64,000 nt of DNA from Xanthobacter aminoxidans (GTDB taxonomy: Bacteria; Pseudomonadota; Alphaproteobacteria; Rhizobiales; Xanthobacteraceae), in assembly GCF_023571765.1 (NCBI RefSeq), contig NZ_JAMJXC010000012.1, positions 109,653 through 173,652 on the forward strand. Direction: 5' to 3'. The notes under the pieces are model-generated. The model worked only from the letters and a program-made list of their open reading frames with translations, was not told the origin of the DNA and did not search any database. This document shows positions 35,303 through 43,883 of this stretch, in pieces. Within the stretch, counting starts at the first letter, position 1. Every line of letters starts with the position of its first letter. A program made the translations under genes and the position numbers.

Positions 35303-35944
35303 TCAGGGATAGAGCCGCGTCTTGGTCCAGGCCTCGCCCTCGCCGGCGCGGCGGAACACCACGCGGTCGTGCAGGCGGAACGGCCGGTCGTGCCAGAACT
35401 CGATGGCCACGGGCAGGATGCGGAAGCCGGTCCAGTGGGGCGGGCGCGGCACGGTGCCGAGGGCATATTTCGCGGTCGTCGTCGCCACGGCGGCCTCGAG
35501 CGCAAAGCGGCCTTCCAGCGGGCGCGACTGGGTCGAGGCCCAGGCGCCGATCTGCGAGAGGCGGGGGCGGGTGGCGAAATAGGCGTCCGCCTCCGCGTCG
35601 CTCACCTGCTCCACCGGACCGCGCACCCGCACCTGCCGGCGCAGCGACTTCCAGTGGAACACCAGCGCCGCCTTCGGATGGGCCGCCAGTTCACGTCCCT
35701 TGGCGCTACCGGTGTTGGTGAAGAAGACGAAGCCGCGTTCGTCCAGCCCCTTCAGCAGCACCATGCGCGCGTCCGGCAGCCCGTCCTCGTCCACGGTGGC
35801 AAGGGTCATGGCGTTCGGATCGTTGAGCTCGGACTTGCCGGCCTCCTCGAGCCATTCGGCAAAAAGACGGAAAGGCTCGGAAGATTCGGTGAAATCACCG
35901 GATGTTAAGGGATCACGGGGTTCCATGGTGTCGCTCGCCGTCAT
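35303..35944 (-). CDS. pdxH: Pyridoxamine/pyridoxine 5'-phosphate oxidase
   Basis: 213 residues from ATG 35944 (GAGGGG site upstream). PdxH features: '[29 protein letters not shown]' (FMN binding), '[27 protein letters not shown]', '[18 protein letters not shown]' (phosphate and substrate binding) and the C-terminal '[10 protein letters not shown]......TKTRLYP', typical of the family. Catalyses the last oxidation to pyridoxal 5'-phosphate in the cytoplasm. Divergent from the lipoprotein gene. Confidence 0.95.
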   Translation of the reverse strand: MTASDTMEPRDPLTSGDFTESSEPFRLFAEWLEEAGKSELNDPNAMTLATVDEDGLPDARMVLLKGLDERGFVFFTNTGSAKGRELAAHPKAALVFHWKSLRRQVRVRGPVEQVSDAEADAYFATRPRLSQIGAWASTQSRPLEGRFALEAAVATTTAKYALGTVPRPPHWTGFRILPVAIEFWHDRPFRLHDRVVFRRAGEGEAWTKTRLYP

Positions 35945-36040
35945 GTGGAGCCCCTCGTGTCTGACCGTTCGCACGCCTCTCCGGGCGGCTTCATCGTTCT
36001 ATATAGAAGTGTCGGGCGCCCGCGCGAAGGGCTCGCGGCC

Positions 36041-36448
36041 ATGGCAGGCGCGTGTCTTCTCGCCGCGCTCCTGTCCGGTTGCGCCAGCGCGCCGTTCCAC
36101 GACGACGATTCGCTCGTCACCGGCTCCATCAAGGCGACGCAGGTCTCGCTGCCGGTGCCGGAAGGGCCGGCCCCCAAGGGCATCACCGCCGGCGACTGGA
36201 CGCAGGCCAAGCTCGCCCTCGACCAGGCGCTCGCCGCCCGGGATGGCGACGTGTCGGTGCCGTGGGACAATCCGGAGACCGGCGCCCGTGGCACGGCGAC
36301 CCCGGTCGGCCCGACCCAGGCCGGTTGCCGCGGCTTCATGATCTCGCTGGTGGACGGCAAGTCCGCCGACCGCTGGGTGCAGGGCGAGGCGTGCAAGGGC
36401 CGCACCGGCACAACGCTCAACCAGGTCCGCCTGCTCGGTCGCGCCTGA
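36041..36448 (+). CDS. Small outer-membrane-type lipoprotein, surface antigen-like
   Basis: About 135 residues from ATG 36041. 'AALLSGCASAP' is a lipobox with Cys at about residue 14. The n-region of this start is short, and the frame is open upstream to 35945, so the true start may be earlier. The mature part contains 'VPWDNPETGARGTATPVG....GCRGFMISL' and ends 'WVQGEACKGRTGTTLNQVRLLG', resembling the 17-kDa/RT0821-type surface antigen domain found in alphaproteobacteria. Function is unknown; periplasmic or outer-membrane location is inferred. Confidence 0.78.
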   Translation: MAGACLLAALLSGCASAPFHDDDSLVTGSIKATQVSLPVPEGPAPKGITAGDWTQAKLALDQALAARDGDVSVPWDNPETGARGTATPVGPTQAGCRGFMISLVDGKSADRWVQGEACKGRTGTTLNQVRLLGRA

Positions 36449-36594
36449 GCCTTCTCCCGAGGAGTGGCGCGGAAAACGGGCATGGCGCACAAAAGCGCAA
36501 TCCGGTTGAGCGGTGCCGTTGCATTTTCTGCGCCGCGGAACCACATGTTCCCTGCGGCTGGCCGCCTGAGTGCCGGCCGGCGAGGTGACTATTC

Positions 36595-37545
36595 ATGCGT
36601 GATCCCTACGACGTCCTCGGTGTTTCCAAGACCGCCGACGAGGCAGAGATCAAGCGCGCCTACCGCAAGCTCGCGAAGAAGCTCCACCCGGACGCCAATG
36701 CGTCCGATCCCAAGGCCCAGGACCGCTTCGCCGAGCTGAACACGGCGCACGAGATTCTCTCCGACAAGGAGAAAAGGGGCCAGTTCGACCGCGGCGAGAT
36801 CGACGCGGAGGGCAAGCCGCGCGCTCCGGAATTCACCGGCTTCGGTGGCGGCGGCCCCCGGCGCGGGCCCGGCGGCTTTTCCGGCTTCGACGGCGACACG
36901 ATTTTCGAGAGCTTCTCCTTCGGTCCCGAAGGAGCCCGGCGCACGTCCCGTGGCGGCGGTGGCGGGTTCGAGGATATCGGCGACATCTTCGGCTTCGGTC
37001 GGCAGCGCCGGTCCGCCGGTGGCGGCTTCGCGCCCCAGCCGGGCGCCGACATGGAAATCACGCTCCCCGTCTCCTTCGAGGAGGCGACGCAGGGGGCGTC
37101 GAAGCGTGTCGGGCTGCCCAACGGCAAGCAGATCGATATCAAGATCGCCCCCGGCACCCGCGAGGGGCACCGGATGCGCCTCAAGGGGCAGGGCGAGCCG
37201 AGCCCCATGGGCGGCCCGGCCGGCGATGCCTACGTGACCATCTCCTATGCCAGCCATCCGCTGTTCGAGCGTGATGGCGACGACCTCAGGCAGTCTCTGG
37301 ACGTGCCGCTCGCCGATGCGGTGCTCGGCGCCAAGGTGCGGGTGCCGACGCTCACCGGCGCGGTGGAACTCGCCATCCCGGCCTGGACCTCCGGCGGGCG
37401 CACCTTCCGCCTGCGCGGCAAGGGCCTGCCCAATGCGACAGGGGGCCACGGCGACTTGCTGGCGCGGGTGAACGTGGTGCTGCCGGCGGAGAAGAGCGCG
37501 GAGCTGGAAGAGCTGATGCGCAAGCTCAAGGGAGAGGCGGCCTAA
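36595..37545 (+). CDS. DnaJ-type co-chaperone lacking the zinc-finger domain (CbpA-like)
   Basis: 316 residues. J domain at 1-65 ('DPYDVLGVSKTADEAEIKRAYRKLAKKLHPDAN') with the HPD motif that activates DnaK. A Gly/Phe-rich segment runs at about 75-145, then two substrate-binding beta domains ('GADMEITLPVSFEEATQG' and 'DVPLADAVLGAKVRVPTLTG'). The Cys-rich zinc finger of true DnaJ is absent, which places it in the CbpA/class II group. It works with Hsp70 in protein folding or stress. Followed after 122 bases by the MaoC gene. Confidence 0.93.
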   Translation: MRDPYDVLGVSKTADEAEIKRAYRKLAKKLHPDANASDPKAQDRFAELNTAHEILSDKEKRGQFDRGEIDAEGKPRAPEFTGFGGGGPRRGPGGFSGFDGDTIFESFSFGPEGARRTSRGGGGGFEDIGDIFGFGRQRRSAGGGFAPQPGADMEITLPVSFEEATQGASKRVGLPNGKQIDIKIAPGTREGHRMRLKGQGEPSPMGGPAGDAYVTISYASHPLFERDGDDLRQSLDVPLADAVLGAKVRVPTLTGAVELAIPAWTSGGRTFRLRGKGLPNATGGHGDLLARVNVVLPAEKSAELEELMRKLKGEAA

Positions 37546-37667
37546 GGCCGCCTCCTTCTGCCATCCGGCTTGCCTGCGACGTTCCGGCTTACCATTTCGG
37601 CCGGCTTTCCACCCGTGCGGCAGGCTTCTAGAGTGCGCGCCCCGACAAGCATAACGGAAGCGCGCCC

Positions 37668-38120
37668 ATGTTCCTCGAATTGCAGAACCTCTTTTTTGAA
37701 GACCTGACGGTTGGGCGCATCGAGCGCATGTCGAAGACGGTTTCGTCGTCCGACATCGTAGGCTTCGCCGAGCTGACCGGCGACCGCAATCCCATCCATC
37801 TGTCCCAGCATTTCGCCGCGCGCACGCCCTTCGGCGGCCGGATCGCCCATGGCCTTTATACGGCGAGCCTGATCTCCGCCGTTCTCGGCACCCGCCTTCC
37901 GGGTCCGGGCGCGGTCTACATCTCCCAGACGCTGAACTTCCGGGCCCCCGTGCGCATCGACGACACTGTGGAGGTGGAAGTGCGCGTGGTGGAGCTGATC
38001 CCCGAGCGCTTCCGCGCGCGGCTCTCCTGCATCTGCACGGTGAAGGGCGAGGTGGTGCTGGACGGCGAGGCGTGGGTGAAGGTGCCGTCCGCCGCCACCC
38101 AGAAGGTTGCATCGGCCTGA
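37668..38120 (+). CDS. MaoC-like (R)-specific enoyl-CoA hydratase
   Basis: 150 residues, usual length for the PhaJ group. The active-site segment 'FAELTGDRNPIHLS' has the conserved Asp and His (about residues 39 and 44), followed by 'FGGRIAHGLYTASLISAVLG' of the hot-dog fold. Likely hydrates trans-2-enoyl-CoA to (R)-3-hydroxyacyl-CoA, linking beta-oxidation to polyhydroxyalkanoate or other pathways; no PHA genes are nearby. Confidence 0.9.
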   Translation: MFLELQNLFFEDLTVGRIERMSKTVSSSDIVGFAELTGDRNPIHLSQHFAARTPFGGRIAHGLYTASLISAVLGTRLPGPGAVYISQTLNFRAPVRIDDTVEVEVRVVELIPERFRARLSCICTVKGEVVLDGEAWVKVPSAATQKVASA

Positions 38121-38162
38121 GCGGTCGTCCACGCTGCCTCCCCCGGCACGAGGAGAGGCGGC

Positions 38163-39650
38163 ATGTTCGAATCCGCGACGTTCGCGCATCATCTCGACAA
38201 GGCCGCCTTCAAGGCGATGGAGCCCAGCCTGCGCGAGGATTTGCTCACCGCGCAGTTCCAGCTGATCGAGCAGAAGCGGCGCAGCCTCATCGTTCTCATC
38301 CATGGTCCCGACGGTGCCGGCAAGGGGGCGGTGCTGAACCGCCTCTATGGCTGGCTGGATGTGCGCAAGCTCCAGACGCTGACCTTCGACATGCCCTGCG
38401 CGCCGGAAGATCGTCCGGCCATGTGGAAATACTGGCGCGAGCTGCCGCCCTTCGGCCAGATCGGCATCATGCTCGGCTCCTGGTACCACGCGCCCCTGTG
38501 CAAGAGGGCGCTGGACGAGATGAAGCGCGGCGACTTCATGGCGGCGCTGGAGGAAATCCAGCGCTTCGAGGCGATGCTCCACGCCGAGGGCGTGAGCCTG
38601 CTCAAGATCTGGCTCTATCTGGATGCGGAGGAGGCGCGCGTCCGCCTCAAGGGCGTCACCAAGGGCGACTGGCAGCGCCCCGTGGTGCGGGAATGGGAGG
38701 AGCTGAAAGGCGCCGGCCCGCGCAAACGGCTGCTCGCCATCTCCGAGGACGCCGCCCGGGCCACCTCCACCGAAACGTCGCCCTGGCATGTGGTGCCGGC
38801 GGCCGACGAGGAGTATCGCGACGCCATGGCTGGCAGCCTGCTGCTGGAAAAGCTGCGCACCCTGGTCGCTGAGCCCGAGCCGGCGCCCCAGCCGCTCGCG
38901 CCCAACCCCACGCGGCTGCCCCCGGCGCTGCCGGCCTTCTCCATCCTTTCCACGCTGGACCTGTCGAAATCTCTCAGTGAGGACGATTACGACCGCCAAC
39001 TGGCGCAGGAGCAGAGCCGCATCACCCGCCTCACCAATTCCCCGCGCTTTGCCGATGCGGGGCTGGTGGTGGCGTTCGAGGGCTCGGATGCGGCGGGCAA
39101 GAGTTCCACCATCATGCGGCTGCGGCGGGCGCTCGATCCGCGCCGCTTCCGCGTCCATCCCATTGCCGCCCCGACCGACGAGGAGCGGGCGCGGCCCTAT
39201 CTCTGGCGCTTCTGGCGGCACATTCCGGCCCATGGGCGCACGGTCATCTTCGACCGGTCCTGGTACGGCCGCGTGCTGGTGGAACGGGTGGAGGGCCTGT
39301 GCGGGCCGGACGACTGGGGCCGCGCCTATGGCGAGATCAACGATTTCGAGGCCCAGCTCTCGGCGGCGCACTATGTGGTGGTGAAGTTCTGGCTCGCCAT
39401 CAGCCAGGAGGAGCAGGCCCGCCGCTTCGAGGAGCGCGAGACCGTCGCCTACAAGCGCTTCAAGCTGACCCCCGAGGACTGGCGCAACCGGGAGAAATGG
39501 CCGCTCTACGAGGCGGCCGTGACCGAGATGGTGGACCGGACCTCCACCCGCGTCGCCCCGTGGACGCTGGTGGAATCCGAAGACAAGCGCTACGGCCGGG
39601 TCAAGGTGCTGAAGACCATCGCCGACCGGCTGGAAGCGGCGCTCGGCTAA
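38163..39650 (+). CDS. pap: Polyphosphate:AMP phosphotransferase, two PPK2 domains
   Basis: 495 residues, two PPK2-type P-loop domains as expected for class II. The N-terminal domain (about 20-230) has Walker A 'HGPDGAGKG' but 'MLGSWYHAPL' where the acidic Walker B is expected. The C-terminal domain (about 280-490) is complete: 'FEGSDAAGKSS', 'RPYLWRFWRHIPAHG', 'VIFDRSWYGRVLVERVEG' and 'RFKLTPEDWRNREKW'. It phosphorylates AMP to ADP using polyphosphate; only the C-terminal domain is probably catalytic. GGAGAGG precedes the ATG. Overlaps the convergent MBL gene by four bases. Confidence 0.93.
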   Translation: MFESATFAHHLDKAAFKAMEPSLREDLLTAQFQLIEQKRRSLIVLIHGPDGAGKGAVLNRLYGWLDVRKLQTLTFDMPCAPEDRPAMWKYWRELPPFGQIGIMLGSWYHAPLCKRALDEMKRGDFMAALEEIQRFEAMLHAEGVSLLKIWLYLDAEEARVRLKGVTKGDWQRPVVREWEELKGAGPRKRLLAISEDAARATSTETSPWHVVPAADEEYRDAMAGSLLLEKLRTLVAEPEPAPQPLAPNPTRLPPALPAFSILSTLDLSKSLSEDDYDRQLAQEQSRITRLTNSPRFADAGLVVAFEGSDAAGKSSTIMRLRRALDPRRFRVHPIAAPTDEERARPYLWRFWRHIPAHGRTVIFDRSWYGRVLVERVEGLCGPDDWGRAYGEINDFEAQLSAAHYVVVKFWLAISQEEQARRFEERETVAYKRFKLTPEDWRNREKWPLYEAAVTEMVDRTSTRVAPWTLVESEDKRYGRVKVLKTIADRLEAALG

Positions 39651-40651
39651 GCGCGCGCCTCCCACACCTGCCCCGGGTGAAGCGGCAGGAAAAGGTGCCG
39701 CGCGATGCCCGCGGCGTCCAGCGCCTCGCCCAGCGCCCGCTTCGGCGCATCCTGCCCTTCGTCCGTGAGGCGGAACGTACCCCAGTGGATGCCCAGGCCC
39801 TGCGTGGCGCCGGTGTCCTCCAGGATGCGCACGGCCTCCTCGGGATTGGTGTGCTGCGGTGCCATGAACCAGCGCGGCTCGTAGGCGCCGATGGGGATCA
39901 GCGCCACGCGCGGCGCGCCGAACGCGCTTTTGACCGACCGGAAGATGGCGCCGGTGCCATAGCCCGTATCGCCGGCGAAATAGATCAGCCCTTCCGGCGT
40001 CGCCAACACGAAGCCGGCCCACAGGGCGAACCGCCGGTCCCTTATGCCGCGCGCCGACCAGTGGTTCGCGGGATGGACGATCGCCTCCACGCCCGCGCCG
40101 AGATCGAAGCGTTCTCCCCAGTCGCCGGTGGTGATGTCGAGGGCCTTGATCTGCGGGCGCAGGATCTTGTCGTTGCCGAGCGGCGTCAGCACGCGCGGGC
40201 GGTGGGTGCGCTGGAGGCGACGCAGCGTCGCGAGATCCATGTGGTCGTAGTGGTTGTGGCTGAGCAGCACCCAATCGATGGGCGGCAGCGCGCCGAAGTC
40301 TATGCCGGGCGGGGTGTGCCGCTTCGGCCCCAGCAAGCGGAGCGGGCCTGCGCGCTCCGACCAGACCGGATCGGTGAGGATGTTCAGCCCCGCCACCTGG
40401 ATGAGCACGCTGGCGTGCCCGACCATGGTGATGCGGATGCCGGACGTCACGCGCGGAGGCGGCGTCTCCTGCCGTACGGGGAGTCGCGGCTCGGCCGGCC
40501 AGCCGACGGGCACGGGCTCCTGTCCCCGCTTGGCGCGGCGCCAGGCGAGAAGATCCTTCAGGCTCTTGTCGGTGGAGGGGTGGTCGGGATTGAAGAAGCG
40601 CGTGCCGTCGAAATGATCCGAGGGCGGGCCATTATGATACGGACGGGGCAT
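39647..40651 (-). CDS. MBL-fold hydrolase, NAPE-PLD/UlaG-like
   Basis: 334 residues. 'GIRITMVGHASVLIQVAGLNILTDPVWS' is the family entry strand. 'LSHNHYDHMD' is the metal-binding HxHxDH motif, with 'HPANHWSARG' and 'IYFAGDTGYG' following, then 'IGIHWGTFRLTDE'-like sequence near the C-terminus. This subgroup includes N-acylphosphatidylethanolamine phospholipase D and bacterial outer-membrane or cytosolic relatives; the true substrate is unknown. No signal peptide is visible. Confidence 0.9.
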   Translation of the reverse strand: MPRPYHNGPPSDHFDGTRFFNPDHPSTDKSLKDLLAWRRAKRGQEPVPVGWPAEPRLPVRQETPPPRVTSGIRITMVGHASVLIQVAGLNILTDPVWSERAGPLRLLGPKRHTPPGIDFGALPPIDWVLLSHNHYDHMDLATLRRLQRTHRPRVLTPLGNDKILRPQIKALDITTGDWGERFDLGAGVEAIVHPANHWSARGIRDRRFALWAGFVLATPEGLIYFAGDTGYGTGAIFRSVKSAFGAPRVALIPIGAYEPRWFMAPQHTNPEEAVRILEDTGATQGLGIHWGTFRLTDEGQDAPKRALGEALDAAGIARHLFLPLHPGQVWEARA

Positions 40652-40687
40652 GGCCCGACACTAGCCGAATTTGGTGGTGATGGCGCC

Positions 40688-41062
40688 CTATTCGGCCGCC
40701 AGCGCGTGCTCGGCATGGGGAAACGGGCAGGCCGCGCCCTGCAGATGGCCGCGGCCGAAATCGGCCAGCGCCTCCACGACGCCGCGCAGGGCCTCCCCCT
40801 TCTGCGTGAGCCGGTAGCCGACTTGCGGCGGCACGGTGGGATAGACCCGGCGCTGCACCAGCCCGTCCGCCTCAAGCTCGCGCAGCGCCTTGGAGAGGAT
40901 GCGCTGCGTCACGTTCGGCATCCTCCGGCGCAGCTCGGAGAACCTCAGCTCGCCGCCCAGGAGGTGATGGAGGGTCGCGCCCTTCCACTTGGCGCCGATC
41001 AGCGCCAGCGTCGCTTCCACGGGGCATCCCGTTCCCGGATAGGTCACGTGGCGCGTTGCCAA
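40688..41062 (-). CDS. HxlR-family transcriptional regulator
   Basis: 124 residues from TTG 41062, supported by GGAGGGACG six bases upstream. 'CPVEATLALIGAKWKGATLHHLLGGELRFSELRRRMPNVTQRILSKALRELEADGLVQR' is the HxlR winged helix. A single Cys near residue 13 is in the position used for quinone or thiol sensing in QorR/HypR-type members, so redox regulation is possible. It is divergent from a medium-chain oxidoreductase gene, and a perfect palindrome lies between them. Confidence 0.93.
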   Translation of the reverse strand: MATRHVTYPGTGCPVEATLALIGAKWKGATLHHLLGGELRFSELRRRMPNVTQRILSKALRELEADGLVQRRVYPTVPPQVGYRLTQKGEALRGVVEALADFGRGHLQGAACPFPHAEHALAAE

Positions 41063-41130
41063 TGCTCGTCCCTCCAGCCGCCGCTATGGCGGCGAAGTAT
41101 GGCGGAGGGCGATCGCTCACGCCACACGGC

Positions 41131-41146
41131 GTATCATGACTGATAC
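41131..41146. promoter_or_regulatory. Palindromic operator candidate GTATCATGACTGATAC
   Basis: GTATCA and TGATAC as exact inverted arms around TGAC, located between the divergent HxlR regulator and oxidoreductase genes. HxlR proteins bind such short dyads, so autoregulation and control of the oxidoreductase is a reasonable inference. Confidence 0.65.
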
Positions 41147-41240
41147 CAGCCCACCCGATTGTGCCGTCTTGCGCCGCGCGCCGGACGATCAAGATTAGGG
41201 GGCACCGGCGCGCGCTGCGCCAGCTTCGAGAGAGATCGTC

Positions 41241-42257
41241 ATGAAGGCCATCGGTTACGTTGCCTCCCGTCCCGCCGACAGTCCGGATGCCCTGTTCGCC
41301 TTCGAGGCGCCGAACCCCGTTCCGGGCCCGCGCGACCTGCTGGTGCGGGTGAAGGCCATCTCGGTCAATCCGGTGGATACGAAGGTGCGCATGCGCCGCC
41401 AGGGGACGGCCGAGGCACCGGTGATCCTCGGCTGGGATGCGGCCGGCGTGGTGGAGGCGGTGGGCGCCGACGCCGGAGCGTTCGCGGTGGGCGACGAGGT
41501 CTATTATGCCGGTGCCATCACCCGGCCCGGGACCAATGCCGAGCTTCATCTGGTGGACGCCCGCATCGCCGCGCGCAAGCCGCGTACCCTCTCCTTCGCC
41601 GAGGCCGCCGCCCTGCCGCTCACAGCGCTCACGGCCTATGAGAGCCTGTTCGACCGCCTGCGCCTGCCGCGCGGTATCGCCGACGACAAGACGGTGCTGC
41701 TGATCGTCGGGGCCGCCGGAGGCGTCGGCTCCATGGCGGTGCAACTGGCGCGCCGGCTCGCCTCCGCCACCATCGTCGGCACCGCCTCCCGCCCCGAGAG
41801 CATTGCCTGGGTGAAGGAACTCGGCGCCGACCATGTGATCGACCACACCAAGCCGCTCGCGGGCGAGCTGAAGGCGCTCGGCCTTGGCGGCGCGCATCGC
41901 ATCTTCAGCATCACCGGCACCCAGCAGCACTGGCCGCAGCTGGTCGAGGCGCTGGTGCCCCAGGGCGCCATCTGCGTCATCGACGATCCCGCTGTGCTCG
42001 ACGCCACCCTCCTGAAGCCAAAGAGCGGGGCGCTCGCCTGGGAGTCCATGTTCACCCGCTCCATGTTCGAGACCCCGGACATGGACGCCCAGCACCGCAT
42101 CCTTTCCGAAGTCGCGGGACTGGTGGACGAAGGCCTCCTGCGCACCACCCTCGGCGCCCACTTCGGCGCCATCACCCCGGACAACCTCCGCCGCGCCCAC
42201 CTCGCGCTGGAGAGCGGACGGTCCATCGGCAAGATCGTGCTGGAGGGCTGGGAGTAG
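41241..42257 (+). CDS. Zinc-type alcohol dehydrogenase-like / quinone oxidoreductase (MDR superfamily)
   Basis: 338 residues. GroES-like domain at the N-terminus with 'VKAISVNPVDTKVR' and 'ILGWDAAGVVEAVGADA', then the NAD(P)-binding 'LLIVGAAGGVGSMAVQLARRL'. The zinc-ligand Cys cluster of true alcohol dehydrogenases is missing, placing it with ZADH/quinone reductases. Divergent from the HxlR regulator, similar to the QorR/QOR2 arrangement, so it may respond to quinones or electrophiles. Confidence 0.9.
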   Translation: MKAIGYVASRPADSPDALFAFEAPNPVPGPRDLLVRVKAISVNPVDTKVRMRRQGTAEAPVILGWDAAGVVEAVGADAGAFAVGDEVYYAGAITRPGTNAELHLVDARIAARKPRTLSFAEAAALPLTALTAYESLFDRLRLPRGIADDKTVLLIVGAAGGVGSMAVQLARRLASATIVGTASRPESIAWVKELGADHVIDHTKPLAGELKALGLGGAHRIFSITGTQQHWPQLVEALVPQGAICVIDDPAVLDATLLKPKSGALAWESMFTRSMFETPDMDAQHRILSEVAGLVDEGLLRTTLGAHFGAITPDNLRRAHLALESGRSIGKIVLEGWE

Positions 42258-42271
42258 GCTGCATGGCGCGG

Positions 42272-42346
42272 TGGCTGGGGCGCCTGGATTCGAACCAGGG
42301 AATGGGGGAATCAAAATCCCCTGCCTTACCACTTGGCTACGCCCCA
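42272..42346 (-). tRNA. tRNA-Gln (anticodon TTG)
   Basis: On the minus strand: acceptor TGGGGCG pairs with CGCCCCA, D arm GCC/GGC, anticodon stem GGGGA/TCCCC with loop TTTTGAT (anticodon TTG), T stem CCTGG/CCAGG with TTCGAAT loop, and an encoded GCCA 3' end. 75 nt, all arms pair. Confidence 0.97.
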
Positions 42347-42611
42347 ACGCGGCGGCGGAACATATAGGCGTGGGGGGCTCATGTCCACGGATCGGCGTGT
42401 GATTGCCGATGCGAATGGAGGATGTCGGGCGCGGTGGTTGATGTGCCCGGCACAACGGCGGCGCGGCAGTTGTGCATTGGGATAAATTACGCAGCGTCAT
42501 CAAATGTTTGTGCCGCGATTTCGCCTTTGTCGCATGGCGTGCTGACGCGGTGTCCGAAACCGGACCGTGCGCCGCGCCGCTTCGCGCGGCCCTCTTTGGA
42601 GGCCTGCACCC

Positions 42612-42995
42612 ATGCGTGCACGTACTGCCATCCTCGCCTTCACCTTCGCTGCCGCCTTCGCCGTGCCCGCCTTCGCGCAGAGCACGACAGCCCCCGCCAC
42701 GACCAAGCCGGCCCCAACTACGCCGCCGGCGGCCGCGACCACGACTCCTGCGCCGACCGCTCCGGCTGCCTCGACGGCCAAGCCGGCGGCAACCGCTCCG
42801 GCCGCCACGGGCGCCGGCACTGCGGCCAAGCCTGGTGCGCAGCCCTCGGCTGCGAAGACGGCTGCGCACCAGCGTCAGGAAGCCTGCGGCGCAGAGTGGC
42901 GCGCGGCGAAGGCCGCGGGGAAGATTCCCGCCGGTCAGACCTGGCCGAAATACTGGAGCGCCTGCAACACGCGCCTCAAGGCGCAGGGAAAGTAA
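42612..42995 (+). CDS. Secreted Ala/Pro/Thr-rich protein with a conserved C-terminal domain
   Basis: 127 residues from ATG 42612 (GGAGG upstream). Signal peptide to about residue 22 ('FAAAFAVPAFAQS'), a low-complexity linker of Ala, Pro and Thr to about 80, then 'HQRQEACGAEWRAAKAAGKIPAGQTWPKYWSACNTRLKAQ' with two Cys. This short C-terminal domain is seen at the end of many small rhizobial secreted proteins; no function is known to me. Real gene status is supported by the signal peptide and ribosome site. Confidence 0.75.
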   Translation: MRARTAILAFTFAAAFAVPAFAQSTTAPATTKPAPTTPPAAATTTPAPTAPAASTAKPAATAPAATGAGTAAKPGAQPSAAKTAAHQRQEACGAEWRAAKAAGKIPAGQTWPKYWSACNTRLKAQGK

Positions 42996-43100
42996 TGGCG
43001 CTGGCCTGGGCGCATCGCGTCCGGGCTTTGACGGCCGACGGCGCGATGCGAACAGGTCCAGCCGGCTCTCAGGCGTCGGCTGGTGCGGGTGCCGTGCGGG

Positions 43101-43883
43101 TCAGCTGCCCGTGAAACGGGGCGCCCGCTTCTCGGCGAAGGCGAGGCGGCCTTCGCGATAATCGGAGCTGGCATTGGCGAGGGCGGTGGCGCGCTTCGCC
43201 TCGCCGGTGAGCGGTTGGCTGCCGCTTTCGGCCGCGCGGATGGCGAGCTTGGCAGCCTTGAGCGTCAGGGGTGCGTTCTCGGCGATGCGGTGGAGCGTGC
43301 GCTCGGCCAGCGCCTCCACCTCGGCGGCTGGCGCGATGAGGTCGACAGCGCCGACCATGTGAGCGCGCTCGGCCGGGAGGCGATCGGCGGTGAAGAACAG
43401 CTGCCGCGCGCCTTGGCTGCCGAAGGCCCGAAGCACCCGACCGAGGCCGCGCGGATCGTAGCCAAGGCCAAGGCGCGCCGCGGGAATGGCAAAGAAGGCG
43501 TCGTCAGCGGCGATCCGCATGTCGCAACTCGCCGCCAGCGCAGCCCCCGCGCCGACGCAGGCGCCGCGGATGAAGGCGACCGTCGGGAAGGCCAGACCCT
43601 CGATGGCCGAGCACGCCTGCTCCACCAGATCGTCATAGCTCTGCGCACCGGAGGCATCCGAGCGGGCGCTGTCGAAGTCGGAGATGTCCGCACCGCCGGA
43701 GAATGCGAGGTCGCCCGCGCCGCGCAGCACCGCCACGCGGATGTCCGAGCGGCGGGTCGCCTCCTGTGCAAAGGCCGAGAGCGCACGCCACATGGTGCTG
43801 GAGATGGCGTTGCGGCGCTCCGGATTGGTCAGCGCAAGGCGGGCGATGCCCCCCTCGACGGTGATGGCGATGCTACCGGCCAA
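43101..43883 (-). CDS. Crotonase-superfamily protein lacking both hydratase glutamates
   Basis: 260 residues from TTG 43883 with an AGGGAG site. The enoyl-CoA hydratase fold is clear: 'LTNPERRNAIS', oxyanion segment 'AFSGGADISDF', 'GACVGAGAALAASCDMRIA', and 'ARLGLGYDPRGLGRVLRAFG'. The two acid/base Glu of hydratases (in GGGxELAxxCD and PE.xLG) are both Ala here ('GAGAALA' and 'IPAARLG'). A Tyr in 'LGLGYDP' sits where decarboxylase-type crotonases have one. It is therefore probably not a standard hydratase; a CoA-ester decarboxylase, isomerase or thioesterase is possible. No neighbouring fatty-acid genes. Confidence 0.85.
   Translation of the reverse strand: MAGSIAITVEGGIARLALTNPERRNAISSTMWRALSAFAQEATRRSDIRVAVLRGAGDLAFSGGADISDFDSARSDASGAQSYDDLVEQACSAIEGLAFPTVAFIRGACVGAGAALAASCDMRIAADDAFFAIPAARLGLGYDPRGLGRVLRAFGSQGARQLFFTADRLPAERAHMVGAVDLIAPAAEVEALAERTLHRIAENAPLTLKAAKLAIRAAESGSQPLTGEAKRATALANASSDYREGRLAFAEKRAPRFTGS

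Noticed and set aside
37542..40274. A 910-codon minus-strand frame across the MaoC and polyphosphate phosphotransferase genes
   Set aside because: Antisense shadow; the plus-strand proteins have complete active-site motifs.
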